Assembly: GCF_001937445.1 (NCBI RefSeq)
Contig: NZ_MSKS01000025.1
Location: 31,235 to 95,234 of the forward strand
Direction of reading: 5' to 3'
Length of the DNA stretch: 64,000 nt
Source of the DNA: Actinomyces oris
GTDB lineage: Bacteria > Actinomycetota > Actinomycetes > Actinomycetales > Actinomycetaceae
The number at the start of each line of letters is the position of its first letter. The first letter of the stretch is position 1. This document shows positions 8,288-17,427 of the stretch, piece after piece. The notes under the pieces were generated by a model, which saw nothing but the letters and a program-made list of their open reading frames with translations, had not been told where the DNA came from and did not search any database. Both the position numbers and the translations under genes were made by a program.

Positions 8288-10495
8288 ATGGAATCCACGT
8301 CTTCTCAGCCCACCTCGTCCTCAGCCTCCGAAGCCGACGAGACCGCCAGTGCCGACGCCGAGGTATCTCCGGCGCCCCTCGATCACGACGATGCCGTGCT
8401 CAGCAATCACCCACGCCTGCTGGCTTACATGCGCGCTCTGCTCACCGGCAGCGTCATCGCACTGATCGTGGCAGTCGTCCTGTTCTTCGCCTGGAGCAGC
8501 GGCATCAAAGGCGTGGGTCGGGTAGCGGTCGCTCAGTCATGGAAACGGTGCGCACCGCTGCTGGTGCTGTGGATCATCGGCGCATCCGTATGGCCCACGC
8601 CTTACTACCGTACCGCCGGGAAGAGCAGGCTCCTGACCGGTGTCATCACCGCCCTCAAGCTCCTGCCCGTGGCCGCGGTCGCGGCATGCACCGTCTACGC
8701 CTGCCTTCCGGTCCTGCAACTGTGGCGGGAGACGTCCGCCACCTTCGGCGTCCGTCTTGGCGAGATCCTGGCTTTCACCATGGGCATCGCCGCATGCGGG
8801 TTGATCGCGATGGCGCATATCGGGCTCTGGGCGGCTCGCTCGGTCGTCCTCCCTACCGAGGAGCCGCCCAGCGGCGATCCGGCTCCCGAGGACCTGGATC
8901 TCTGGCTCAGCCACACTCGGGACGCCGGCCTATGGCAGAGATGCCTCCGAGCCCTGCGAGGACACCCCTTTCGACACCTCAGCACGGCTACCCTCGCGCT
9001 CCTGCCCGCAATTGCCTTGGTGACAGGCTTCGGTATCCCCTACCTCACGGTGAAGAGCACATATGCCGACACCCCCACTGTCATACAGACCACCGCATCT
9101 GCTATCGATGATGCCCACCTCCCCGCCTATCCCACATCTTTCGGAGCGCAGAAGACGTGGATGAAGGATGTTGACGGCTTCCTCGACATCGCCGGCGGCG
9201 CCGCGGGGCCCGTTCTCCTCACCAAGGACACGATCACCGGGATCGACCCCGCTGACGGATCGGCGCGCTGGCAGTACCGCCGTGCCGGCGCTGAGTTCCG
9301 CAGCTGGCGACTTGAGACGGATCCCGTCGCGTCAGGGGACATGGGACTCATCACCAGTCCGAACGGGCGATACGTGGCAGTCGTTGCCACAGATCCGAAG
9401 ATCTACTCGTCCATGAGCCCAGAATGGCGTGAACTCGATGGCACGTCGCCGGTTACGACGCTGGTGCTCGACGCCGTCACCGGGAAGATTGTTGTGGAGC
9501 ATCCCCGTCAGACCGAGGACCACGAAGACACATTTCAACTCAGCGATTCAGCTCTTCTTGACGGTACCGTCGCCTACTCCCTGACTGACGGCTCACGGAT
9601 GTGGGACCTCAAGGACATCCACCTCTACAAAGATACTGTACCGAATCCCGTCGCCGCCTACGCGGGCACGGCAGGACACGCGAGCTTCATTTATGGATAC
9701 GATAGCGGTAGCGACTCTCTCATAGTTCTACCTCAGGCTGACCCCTCCCAGCCCAGGAAGGTTACCGGAGCCCTTCACGAGCAGGAATTCGGCGAGATCA
9801 TCTCCGCCAGAGGGTGGATCGGCGTCTACGACGATCGCACCCCAACACAGCAACATGAGAACGACGAACTGAAGGCACGACCAGCCCACGCCATCAGCCT
9901 GGACGCCCTCAGCGAGGCGCCCGGTGCGGACACTCGTGCCTTCGACTTGGGCACAACGCTGGGCATCAACGCCCCAGCATCCCTCTCCACCGGCACCGTC
10001 TCAGTCTTCCCGGCGACGACGCCGGACGGACACTCCGTCGGGATCAGGAGCCTTGAGGAGTCTTCAACATGGAAAGGATCCAGCAGTATCGGAACGGTCT
10101 TCAATCCTGCCACCATGACGGTGGCACCGCTCAACCAGTCTCCACACTACGTCGCGGCAGTGGGAATCACGGCAACGAACCTTGAAAACGGCGCACCTGC
10201 CATAAAGACAACAGAAGGAAGTACCGCCGTTATCACCACAGGCGATGGCCGCATCACGATCAAAACGGGAGACAACAGCATCATTCCGCTTACAGAGATT
10301 GAGCCAGGATCAACTTACTACCCGCTAAAGTCAGGAGAATATAACTCCACCATGGAGGACACTGCCGTCAGCCGGGACGATTATCACCACATCTCCTCAA
10401 TGAGTACTCCCGGAGCCACTCTCACCATCGTCAACAATACCCCTACTCTCCCCATAGCATCACAGTCTTTCCGAATCTACGGGTTCCCCGGGTAG
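8288..10495 (+). CDS. Array membrane propeller protein B3
   Basis: 735 residues, the longest B copy. It has a Ser/Glu-rich acidic head, five predicted helices (for example VIALIVAVVLFFAW, LLVLWIIGASVW, LLPVAAVAACTVYACL, ILAFTMGIAACGLIAMA and LLPAIALVTGFGI), then the outside domain. Signatures are VLLTKDTITGIDPADGSARW, LITSPNGRYVAVVA, LVLDAVTGKIV, FQLSDSALLDGTVAYSLTDG, AGTAGHASFIYG, ISLDALSEAPGADTRAFDLG, VFNPATMTVAPL, PGSTYYPL, STPGATLTIVN and the closing SFRIYGFPG. It starts 24 bases after the ancestral A3 stop. Unlike the other B genes it does not overlap the next A gene; the gap to A4 is 6 bp. Confidence 0.85.
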   Translation: MESTSSQPTSSSASEADETASADAEVSPAPLDHDDAVLSNHPRLLAYMRALLTGSVIALIVAVVLFFAWSSGIKGVGRVAVAQSWKRCAPLLVLWIIGASVWPTPYYRTAGKSRLLTGVITALKLLPVAAVAACTVYACLPVLQLWRETSATFGVRLGEILAFTMGIAACGLIAMAHIGLWAARSVVLPTEEPPSGDPAPEDLDLWLSHTRDAGLWQRCLRALRGHPFRHLSTATLALLPAIALVTGFGIPYLTVKSTYADTPTVIQTTASAIDDAHLPAYPTSFGAQKTWMKDVDGFLDIAGGAAGPVLLTKDTITGIDPADGSARWQYRRAGAEFRSWRLETDPVASGDMGLITSPNGRYVAVVATDPKIYSSMSPEWRELDGTSPVTTLVLDAVTGKIVVEHPRQTEDHEDTFQLSDSALLDGTVAYSLTDGSRMWDLKDIHLYKDTVPNPVAAYAGTAGHASFIYGYDSGSDSLIVLPQADPSQPRKVTGALHEQEFGEIISARGWIGVYDDRTPTQQHENDELKARPAHAISLDALSEAPGADTRAFDLGTTLGINAPASLSTGTVSVFPATTPDGHSVGIRSLEESSTWKGSSSIGTVFNPATMTVAPLNQSPHYVAAVGITATNLENGAPAIKTTEGSTAVITTGDGRITIKTGDNSIIPLTEIEPGSTYYPLKSGEYNSTMEDTAVSRDDYHHISSMSTPGATLTIVNNTPTLPIASQSFRIYGFPG

Positions 10496-10501
10496 GTTGA
10501 C

Positions 10502-11701
10502 GTGAAATCTAAGATCCCACACAGCATGGCGTTCATAAGAAATCGAAGCACAGCGTTCATGGTGGCGCTTCCACTGCTGCTGTCACTCACGGTGACCGCC
10601 TGCCACTCCAATTCACGTGCGTCATCTTCGAACACGGCGCCACCCATGTCACCAACGTCTCTCACAGCGGAACAGATGAAGGACTGCCAAGACGAGGCGC
10701 ATACCTGGACAAGCAGTCCTGGGTCACACAACCCCTCCTACCTTCCCGCGCAGGGAGCGGACATCTGCGTCATCCAGTCATTCAACGCCAAGAACCAGGA
10801 ATCGACACTCATTGCACGATACGAGGCCTCTGACAAAGAGCCCGTGTGGGCGATGTCCCTGACGCCGAGGATTGCAGCCTACAGACGTCACGACAACGGC
10901 ATGGATGTTCAGTCAGCGCAGGAGCTGGCCCGAGACGTCCTCAACTCCCGTACCGCAGGCTATGCAACCGTGAGCCCGAACGGGAAGTACCTCTCCCTGG
11001 TGCTGCGTCCACCGGAAGTTGCCGACGACAGCCCCCGCCCCGCTCGGCAGACACCTGTCGTCCCTGCCGAGCAGCGGACGACCGTTGTCGTTCTTGACGC
11101 AGTTTCCGGGAAGCCGGTGCGCACGGTGGAGGTCTCCGGGCTGGTCCTGGGCCAGGCCCTCACCAGCGACTCCCTCGCCGTCGAGACAGCTGACGCCTAC
11201 CATCCCGCGGGGAAAGGCAAGGGGCGTATCAGCGTCTTCTCACTGACGGACACAACGTCATCTCCGACGTCTTTCAACACAAGCCTGTGGCTCGCAGGCT
11301 CCGGAAAGAGCTCTCTTCTCCTGTCCTCGCAGCCTGCCCACTCCCACGACAGCGCGACGACCTCCACGGTGACGCAGGTTGATCTTCACGGCAAGCACCT
11401 GGCCTCCTTCACCAACTCCAGCGAGATCCTTCTCGGCGGGTGGATCAGACGGTGCACCTATCTTCCCGATGAGGGTCGAATTCACTGGGAGGTCGTCGAC
11501 ACCAACTCTGGCACGGTCTACAACGAGGACACCGATAGCGCCGTGGCGCGACGCGTCCCCACTGGTCCGGGGCTCCTCGTCAGCCAAGGTGTCGTCAACG
11601 ACAAGGGATACCGGGAGTCAGGCACACCACGCTTCTGGCTCAGCGCCGCCGACGACGGACACCCCCACACCGAGAACCTCGAGCAGTTCAAGAACAACTG
11701 A
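10502..11701 (+). CDS. Array lipoprotein A4
   Basis: 399 residues with a GTG start; an ATG at 10526 is in frame but lacks a good ribosome site. The signal peptide ends in lipobox TVTAC. It carries the full A-family set: ATVSPNGKYLSLVLRPPE, VVVLDAVSGKPVRTVEVSGLVLGQALTSDSLAVETA (one continuous block), AGKGKGRISVFSLTDT, TVTQVDLHGK, VPTGPGLLVSQ and FWLSAADDGHPHTENLEQF. The block IARYEASDKEPVWAMSLTP has a counterpart in A2 (IVARYRGSDGSVLWAREITP), so A2 and A4 may form a subgroup. Extra cysteines occur (MKDCQDE, DICVIQS, IRRCTYL). It is the only A gene followed by a long leader (165 bp) before its downstream B gene. Confidence 0.85.
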   Translation: MKSKIPHSMAFIRNRSTAFMVALPLLLSLTVTACHSNSRASSSNTAPPMSPTSLTAEQMKDCQDEAHTWTSSPGSHNPSYLPAQGADICVIQSFNAKNQESTLIARYEASDKEPVWAMSLTPRIAAYRRHDNGMDVQSAQELARDVLNSRTAGYATVSPNGKYLSLVLRPPEVADDSPRPARQTPVVPAEQRTTVVVLDAVSGKPVRTVEVSGLVLGQALTSDSLAVETADAYHPAGKGKGRISVFSLTDTTSSPTSFNTSLWLAGSGKSSLLLSSQPAHSHDSATTSTVTQVDLHGKHLASFTNSSEILLGGWIRRCTYLPDEGRIHWEVVDTNSGTVYNEDTDSAVARRVPTGPGLLVSQGVVNDKGYRESGTPRFWLSAADDGHPHTENLEQFKNN

Positions 11702-11734
11702 GACGAGCGCCAGGACGCCCCAACGGTGACACTA

Positions 11735-11866
11735 GGAGCAACCGAAGCGACGTGAGATCGCCTCCTGGGGCACGGTGGCTCCGATCTGTACGGGGGGGGG
11801 AGAACTATCCCCAGCGTTCTGTCTCGTTCGGCCTCCCCATCACGATCCGGTCACCACAATAGAGAC
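11735..11866 (+). promoter_or_regulatory. B4 leader with a run of nine G
   Basis: This block is almost the same as the B2 leader at 4831-4960. It carries the GGGGA-GAACTA-TCCCC hairpin at 11797-11812, here extended at its 5' side into nine consecutive G (11792-11800), where B2 has GGAGGGG. A homopolymer in a leader can vary in length by slippage, which could change expression of B4; that is inference. No clear promoter hexamers can be read. Confidence 0.5.
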
Positions 11867-14062
11867 ATGCCTCCTACGCCCGACGCCGACATCGACGACT
11901 ACGGCACCGATCCCAGCACCCGGCCGGACGCAGCCGACTCCAGCGACGAGACTTCGACGGCGCCGGACACAGGAGAGGCCGAGGGCCATCCCGGCCGCAA
12001 CACCACTGAGGCCAACCAGGAGGCAACCGACGCCGCCGACAGCGAGGGCAAGACCGAAGGCACGAGCGAGGGCGAGCCCTTCCCACCGCGCGGCGTCCTC
12101 GCCCTGCGCGCCCTGCGCTGGGGCGGAGTGTTAGCGATGTTGGTCTCCACGGCCGCCATCTACCTGCTGTGGCCTGAGGGAGCTCGGCTCGCCTGGGACC
12201 CTCGCACCCCCGTCGGCAGCCTCGGAACCACCGCCTACCTAATTGGTCTCGCAGTCGTCACCACATTCGGATGGCTCCTGAGTCCACAACAGTCACGTCA
12301 CCCTGGGCGGCGGCTTGGCATATCTGCAGCACTCATCCTCATCGGCGGATTAATGGCAACCGCCATCACGGCTAGCAAGTGGTGGCACGACTACCAGGTC
12401 ACCGGTTTTTCTCAACCCACCCTGAACATCATTCCATGTATTCCTGCATCAATCACCATCGCCCTGCTGGCAAACTCAATCCTCCACTACACACAAAACT
12501 ATGTTCCCCGAAATCCGATCATCAAATGCGACCTCACCTACTGGGGGCGCCTCCACGAGCCAACAACCGATAGTCAAGCAGGAGACGAGAAGAAGAAAAG
12601 AAAAACTGCAGCGATCAGCATCAGCTCTAGACAGCGCACAACCTACCTCAGCATCGCCATCCTGCCGACACTGCTGTTCGCCGGCCTTACAGCAGTCCCC
12701 ACCTTTCATCGGACGGAATCACACACGACAGCAAAATCTGGCAGCATTGAAACTCCCTCGATGCCAACATCGCTCAACAGTGAAGCCGCCTGGAGTGCAG
12801 AGTTCGTCAACATCATGGACATTGTCGGAGGAGTTGGAGGACCCATTGTTCTGAGCGCAGACGGAATCACCTCCCTCAATCCTTCCGACGGCACGACCCG
12901 TTGGTCGTACCGACACCCAGGAGCCCACTACTTAGCCGACGACATACGGGACAAGAAAGGAAGACTGGTTGTCAGCCCGGACCGGAAGTATGTCGCCGCA
13001 AGAATGGAGACAAGCGCCATTCTGGACTACCCCGATGATGGCATCTTATCCAGAACAGTAGTGTTCGATGCCCTCACTGGCGACATCATCCTGGAGGCAA
13101 CCAACTCCGGTGGCGCACTTCAATTGACAGACTCCACCCTCCTTGACGGGAATACGGCCTACTCACTACACAGCAAATCAAAACTATGGACGCCCTCATC
13201 TCATGACGGAGAAGATTCAAGGGCAGCGCCCACATACTGGGGTTCAGCCGGACATCATACTTTTATCCTCAGCGTCTCTTACGATGAGTACTCCGGGGAC
13301 CACTACGTCCCTCACGCGACTTTGACAGTTGCCCGCGATACAGATCCGAGCGTCACGTCCGAAGTTACTGAAGTCGTAGTCGACCCCGTCTACAGCAGAC
13401 ATTATATTCCTATAATCGGCGGATGGATAGCCAGATACAACACCGAGTCCATGAACTCAAATGGCGGGGCATCCGCCGAGGCAATCTCCTTGGATTCAGC
13501 CGCACATGAATCAGAGCCCCACACAGCCATTCCCCTCGGAGTGACCTCAGGACTAAACTCCTACGCGTCAATTGCCTCGGGATGCATCGTCACCTACCCG
13601 CCCTCTGACGCCACCTCATCCGATGATTTCGAAGTGTCGATCAACAAAGAAGGAGCGGCAAGAGTTTCCTCCATCTTTGCCCCCTCCACACAGACAGTAT
13701 CAACTCCTGCCCACCACTCCGGGATTGCCGGAGCACGAATCGGGTTCACATCAGTATTCCACGAGGGTACACATATGGCTGCGATCACCATCCAGCCCGG
13801 AGATGGGAGCCCAGAGACTAGTATCCCACTCTCTCCGAACACCACCTACTTACCCCCATCCTCCTACGTAGACGGCCTTAAATACAGCCCTCACGAAATG
13901 ATCACCGAAGATTACCAGCCCGCCGACAGGATTGTCATGAACACCCCGGGGGCCACTATTGTCGCACTCAATGTCACCGACAGAACTGACGAGGCGTCCT
14001 ACCTTGACCCCAAACCAACTCAAGGAAGCACGTTCCGCATCTTCGGGGTGACAGGGAAATGA
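11867..14062 (+). CDS. Array membrane propeller protein B4
   Basis: 731 residues. The acidic head (residues 1-70) resembles that of B2 (GDETSTAPDTGEAE / SDETSTAPDTGEAE), showing recent shared ancestry or gene conversion at the 5' end. Five predicted helices are followed by the outside domain: IVLSADGITSLNPSDGTTRWSY, VVSPDRKYVAARMETS, VVFDALTGDIILE, LQLTDSTLLDGNTAYSL, WGSAGHHTFIL, GVTSGLNSYAS, IFAPSTQTV, NTTYLPP, NTPGATIVALNVTD and the closing TFRIFGVTG. Codon choice is visibly richer in A and T than in A1-B1. It overlaps A5 by ATGA. Confidence 0.85.
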   Translation: MPPTPDADIDDYGTDPSTRPDAADSSDETSTAPDTGEAEGHPGRNTTEANQEATDAADSEGKTEGTSEGEPFPPRGVLALRALRWGGVLAMLVSTAAIYLLWPEGARLAWDPRTPVGSLGTTAYLIGLAVVTTFGWLLSPQQSRHPGRRLGISAALILIGGLMATAITASKWWHDYQVTGFSQPTLNIIPCIPASITIALLANSILHYTQNYVPRNPIIKCDLTYWGRLHEPTTDSQAGDEKKKRKTAAISISSRQRTTYLSIAILPTLLFAGLTAVPTFHRTESHTTAKSGSIETPSMPTSLNSEAAWSAEFVNIMDIVGGVGGPIVLSADGITSLNPSDGTTRWSYRHPGAHYLADDIRDKKGRLVVSPDRKYVAARMETSAILDYPDDGILSRTVVFDALTGDIILEATNSGGALQLTDSTLLDGNTAYSLHSKSKLWTPSSHDGEDSRAAPTYWGSAGHHTFILSVSYDEYSGDHYVPHATLTVARDTDPSVTSEVTEVVVDPVYSRHYIPIIGGWIARYNTESMNSNGGASAEAISLDSAAHESEPHTAIPLGVTSGLNSYASIASGCIVTYPPSDATSSDDFEVSINKEGAARVSSIFAPSTQTVSTPAHHSGIAGARIGFTSVFHEGTHMAAITIQPGDGSPETSIPLSPNTTYLPPSSYVDGLKYSPHEMITEDYQPADRIVMNTPGATIVALNVTDRTDEASYLDPKPTQGSTFRIFGVTGK

Positions 14063-15267
14063 GTATGGAAAAACAGGAAAGTACAGCATCTTCTGTTCTT
14101 CTCAATCGCCGGCACCTCATTCAAATCACTGCCGCAGCGTCACTGGTCGCGCTCTCATTAACTCCTTACCCGTCCGACACTCAGTACGCTCCTGAAGCTC
14201 CTCGAGTCACGGTAACCGACCTTGACTTGAAAAAACTTCGACACGATGACCTCCAAATTCGACACAACTACAGATTCAGTGAGTTCGAGCTGCGAACAGC
14301 CTTCGGAGGAATCAACACCTTCTCCTACCAGCACAACAACGGCAGCATAGGTGACACATCCACGTTGACCGTCATCAGTTACGACCCGAAGACTAAGAAT
14401 CCTCAATGGGCGAAGTCACTGAGGGCGTTCCAGCACTCAACACCTTCACGTACATACAGTACAGCTTACTTGACGGACCCAGAGAACCAGATGGATTCTC
14501 GTACTTCTGGAACACTGATTTCCAGCCCTGACGGACGGCATGTATCAGTACTTCTTCACGTCACCGCGTTCTATAAAAGCAATGCGAACTACCCTGACAT
14601 CACTATATACAGTCGAAGCACTCACGTCGTCGTTCTTGACGCCAGAACGGGTGACGTGGTTCGCCAGGAGAAGTTGCCCGACCTGGTCCTCGGACAAGCG
14701 CTAACGAACAACGCCCTCGCTGTAGAGACAGCCCAGGATTTCTTTCCCGGCGGCTCCGGTCGAGGTAAACTTCATGTTTTCTCACTGGAGAAGAAATCTG
14801 ATCCAGCCGCCGAGATCCCCGTCGATCAGTGGCTGGTCGGCGCCAGCAGGACAACACTACTGCTGTCTTCAGAAACAGCACTCCAAGGGCGCGTCTCAGA
14901 ATTTCCAGACACCACCACGGTCACACAGCTAGACATCCATGGCCATGTAGTGAATACAATCCCCAACGTCAGGGAGATTGTGTTCGGAGGGTGGATACGA
15001 ACAGTGCCCACCTCTTCGAATGAATCAGAACATGATGCCGAGGCTAGCGAGAAGTCCAATCTTCTGCACGTCGACACTGGCGCAAAAGTGGACGTGTCCG
15101 GAAAGTTAGCCTGGATCTCGGACACACCCACAGGCACTGGAGTATTCGTTCAGGACGAGGTACATACTGATGACGGCAAGACCGAGTACGTTCCTGTCTT
15201 CTGGCTCAGCTCGACCGATGACGGCCACCCGCACACCGAGAACCTCGAGCAGTTCAAGGACGAATGA
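14059..15267 (+). CDS. Array protein A5, A-family without a lipobox
   Basis: 402 residues. The N-terminus LNRRHLIQITAAASLVALSL has a twin arginine and a hydrophobic core but no cysteine near its end, unlike A1-A4, so it is probably either cleaved by signal peptidase I or kept as an N-terminal anchor. Family blocks are present: LISSPDGRHVSVLL, VVVLDARTGDVV, LPDLVLGQALTNNALAVETAQDFFPGGSG, DQWLVGAS, TVTQLDIHG, REIVFGGWIRT, TPTGTGVFV and the tail FWLSSTDDGHPHTENLEQF. This is the last gene of the array and has no B gene after it; the next gene is convergent rbsK. Its codons are AT-richer than those of A1. Confidence 0.8.
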   Translation: MSMEKQESTASSVLLNRRHLIQITAAASLVALSLTPYPSDTQYAPEAPRVTVTDLDLKKLRHDDLQIRHNYRFSEFELRTAFGGINTFSYQHNNGSIGDTSTLTVISYDPKTKNPQWAKSLRAFQHSTPSRTYSTAYLTDPENQMDSRTSGTLISSPDGRHVSVLLHVTAFYKSNANYPDITIYSRSTHVVVLDARTGDVVRQEKLPDLVLGQALTNNALAVETAQDFFPGGSGRGKLHVFSLEKKSDPAAEIPVDQWLVGASRTTLLLSSETALQGRVSEFPDTTTVTQLDIHGHVVNTIPNVREIVFGGWIRTVPTSSNESEHDAEASEKSNLLHVDTGAKVDVSGKLAWISDTPTGTGVFVQDEVHTDDGKTEYVPVFWLSSTDDGHPHTENLEQFKDE

Positions 15268-15369
15268 GCTAGGCCCGGCGGCCCGGCGGGGCAGTCTCCT
15301 GCCACCGCTTCCCCGAAGCTCGTCAACACTCTGCGGCCGCCGCGAGTCACCTCACTCGTCGAGCCGCGC

Positions 15370-16353
15370 TTATCCGAAGTGCTGCTCGACTGCGGCGATG
15401 TCCCCGTAGGAGGCCTGCGCCCCCACGGAGGTCGTCGCGAAGGCGGAGACGGCCGAGGCCGCACCTGCCGCCTCCTTGAGCCCGGCGCCTGCGGCGAGCG
15501 CCGCCAGCAGCGTGCCCAGGAAGGAGTCACCGGCACCGGTGGTATCCACGACATCAGCCGGGAAAGGATCGACCGGGGTGATCTCTTCCCCCTCGATCAC
15601 CATCGACCCGCGGCCCCCCAGAGTCACCACCGCGGACGGGATCCCCATGGCGGCCAGCCTTCTTGCGCAATCGCCCCAGTCCGTGGCATCATCGGCCCGC
15701 TCGCACGCCGGCTCGGCCGCAGCATCGCTCGCACCCGGCTTCAGCATGTCGGCGAGCTCATGCTCATTGACGACCAGGACATTAATGGCCTCCAGGAGCC
15801 CGGCGGACAGCACCGGGTGGAACGGAGAGTTGTTGAAGACCACGCAGGTGCCGGCGTCGTGCGCAATGCGGGCCGCGGCCTCCACCGCATCGGGGCTGAC
15901 CTCCATGCACAGCCCCAGCACGCGAGCCTTACCGATAACATCCTGGTGCCGCTGCGCCGTCGAGACATCCACCCTCCCGTTCGCACCGGGAGACACCACG
16001 ATGGTGTTGTCCCCCGCGGAGTCCACGGTGATGATGGCGGTGCCGGTGGCCACGTCCTCGCGCTGGACCGCGGAGGTGTCCACACCTGCGCGCTGGAGGG
16101 ACTCGATGAGCAGGTCGCCGTGACCGTCCGCACCGATAGCCCCGATCATCCTCACGTGAGCGCCGAGAAGACCGGCCTGAACCGCCTGGTTCGCGGACTT
16201 GCCTCCCGGCAGGATCACCAGGTCCTCCCCGCTGATCGTCTCACCGGGCTTGGGAAAGCGCTCCGTTCGGACCGTCAGGTCAGCATTGAGGGACCCGAAG
16301 ACGGCGACCTCGCCGGATACGTCACCCAGAACGGCTCGCACACACGTACGCAT
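15370..16353 (-). CDS. rbsK: Ribokinase, PfkB family
   Basis: 327 residues from the ATG at 16353, preceded by AAAGGGAG; an upstream in-frame GTG overlaps the LacI gene and is less likely. It should phosphorylate ribose to ribose-5-phosphate using ATP. PfkB features are visible: N-terminal VFGSLNADLTVR with GGKSANQAVQAGLLGA (sugar-binding signature 1), and near the C-terminus DTTGAGDSFLGTLLAAL (signature 2 with the catalytic Asp and the anion hole). It is the last gene of a minus-strand operon with a nucleoside hydrolase, whose product is free ribose, so ribose is the probable substrate. Confidence 0.85.
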   Translation of the reverse strand: MRTCVRAVLGDVSGEVAVFGSLNADLTVRTERFPKPGETISGEDLVILPGGKSANQAVQAGLLGAHVRMIGAIGADGHGDLLIESLQRAGVDTSAVQREDVATGTAIITVDSAGDNTIVVSPGANGRVDVSTAQRHQDVIGKARVLGLCMEVSPDAVEAAARIAHDAGTCVVFNNSPFHPVLSAGLLEAINVLVVNEHELADMLKPGASDAAAEPACERADDATDWGDCARRLAAMGIPSAVVTLGGRGSMVIEGEEITPVDPFPADVVDTTGAGDSFLGTLLAALAAGAGLKEAAGAASAVSAFATTSVGAQASYGDIAAVEQHFG

Positions 16354-16382
16354 CAGATATCTCCCTTTCATGTGGCATCGAT

Positions 16383-17375
16383 TCACGGACGGGGACCGCG
16401 GGTGGACTCACGCAGGCTGAGCGACGCTTCGTGAACCACCTGCTGGACAGCCCCATCGGGGTTCTCAATCCGCTGCAGCAGCAGCCGAACCGTCTCGGCC
16501 GCCATGCGTGGAATGTCATTCGATATGGATGTCAGTGCCGGACTCATCAGATCAAACCACGGAAGATCATCGAATGTGGCCACTCCGACGTCGGCGCCGA
16601 CTCCGACTCCCAGCCGCTTCATCGCACGCAGCGCACCGAGTGTGATGACGTTGCCTCCGCAGATGAGGACATCCGGCCGGCAGTCGGCGAAGAGGCGCTC
16701 CGCACGCTCCTGAGCCTGCGAGGCGTCATGTGCCGAGGACAGTACCGGGAAACCTGACCATCCGGCAGCCTCCAGCTCCTCGGAGACCACCCGAGCGCGT
16801 CCGGCGCCCGTACTGGTGGCGTCCGGCCCTGAGATCACGGCCGGACGCTGGTAGCCCGCGTCGCGCAGGTGCCCGGCCAGCTCGCGTACTGCCCCTCGGG
16901 GATCCACCAGGACCGAGTCGATGCCAGCCCCGGGCAGGAGCCGGTCCACGGCGACAGTCGGGGTCTGCGCCACCAGCTCCTGCAACCCGCTCGTGGGAGG
17001 CCCCACCGGCACCAGGATCATGCCGTCGACCCGCTGCTCGAGCATCGACAGCGCCACCCGCTCCTGGGCCGCCGGGTCCTCCTGACCATTGGCGATCATC
17101 AACAGCAGCCCCAGGCGATTCGCCTGCGTCTCCACGTGGTGGGCCAGCTCAGCGAAGAAGGGATTGTCGATGGCTCCGACGACAAGGCTGATCGTCCCCG
17201 AGCGGCCGGTCCGCAGGGAGGCGGCATGCGCATCCCTGCGGTACCCCAGCCGCTCAGCGGCCTGACGGACGCGCTCCTTGGTCGCCTCAGGGATACCGGG
17301 CACGTCGCTCAGGGCCCTGGAGACGGTCGACACCGCCACTCCCAGCTCGCGAGCAATATCCCTCTGAGTAACCAT
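16383..17375 (-). CDS. LacI-family transcriptional regulator (nucleoside/ribose operon)
   Basis: 330 residues. The N-terminal helix-turn-helix is typical: TQRDIARELGVAVSTVSRAL, followed by the hinge RLGYRRDAHAASLRTGRSG. The rest is a periplasmic-binding-protein-like effector domain (SLVVGAIDNPFFAELAHHVE, VGVATFDDLPWFDLMSPALTSI). It lies between the MFS transporter and rbsK on the same strand. It probably represses the operon by binding the palindrome at 19860-19873 in front of the nucleoside hydrolase, with ribose or a nucleoside as inducer; the effector is inference. Confidence 0.88.
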   Translation of the reverse strand: MVTQRDIARELGVAVSTVSRALSDVPGIPEATKERVRQAAERLGYRRDAHAASLRTGRSGTISLVVGAIDNPFFAELAHHVETQANRLGLLLMIANGQEDPAAQERVALSMLEQRVDGMILVPVGPPTSGLQELVAQTPTVAVDRLLPGAGIDSVLVDPRGAVRELAGHLRDAGYQRPAVISGPDATSTGAGRARVVSEELEAAGWSGFPVLSSAHDASQAQERAERLFADCRPDVLICGGNVITLGALRAMKRLGVGVGADVGVATFDDLPWFDLMSPALTSISNDIPRMAAETVRLLLQRIENPDGAVQQVVHEASLSLRESTRGPRP

Positions 17376-17427
17376 CGTCTCCCACCTCGTGGCGAGTCCT
17401 AGCGGCGACCGTGGCCGCTCCAGGCTC

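Noticed and set aside
8214..8465. Short frame starting at the end of A3
   Set aside because: It is another reading frame of the A3 tail and the start of B3; the tail makes sense only in the frame restored by removing one G.
566..15267. Array as part of a type VII secretion locus or a known BamB-type system
   Set aside because: No EccC-like ATPase, WXG100 protein, mycosin or Bam component is present; Gram-positive cell plan excludes Bam.
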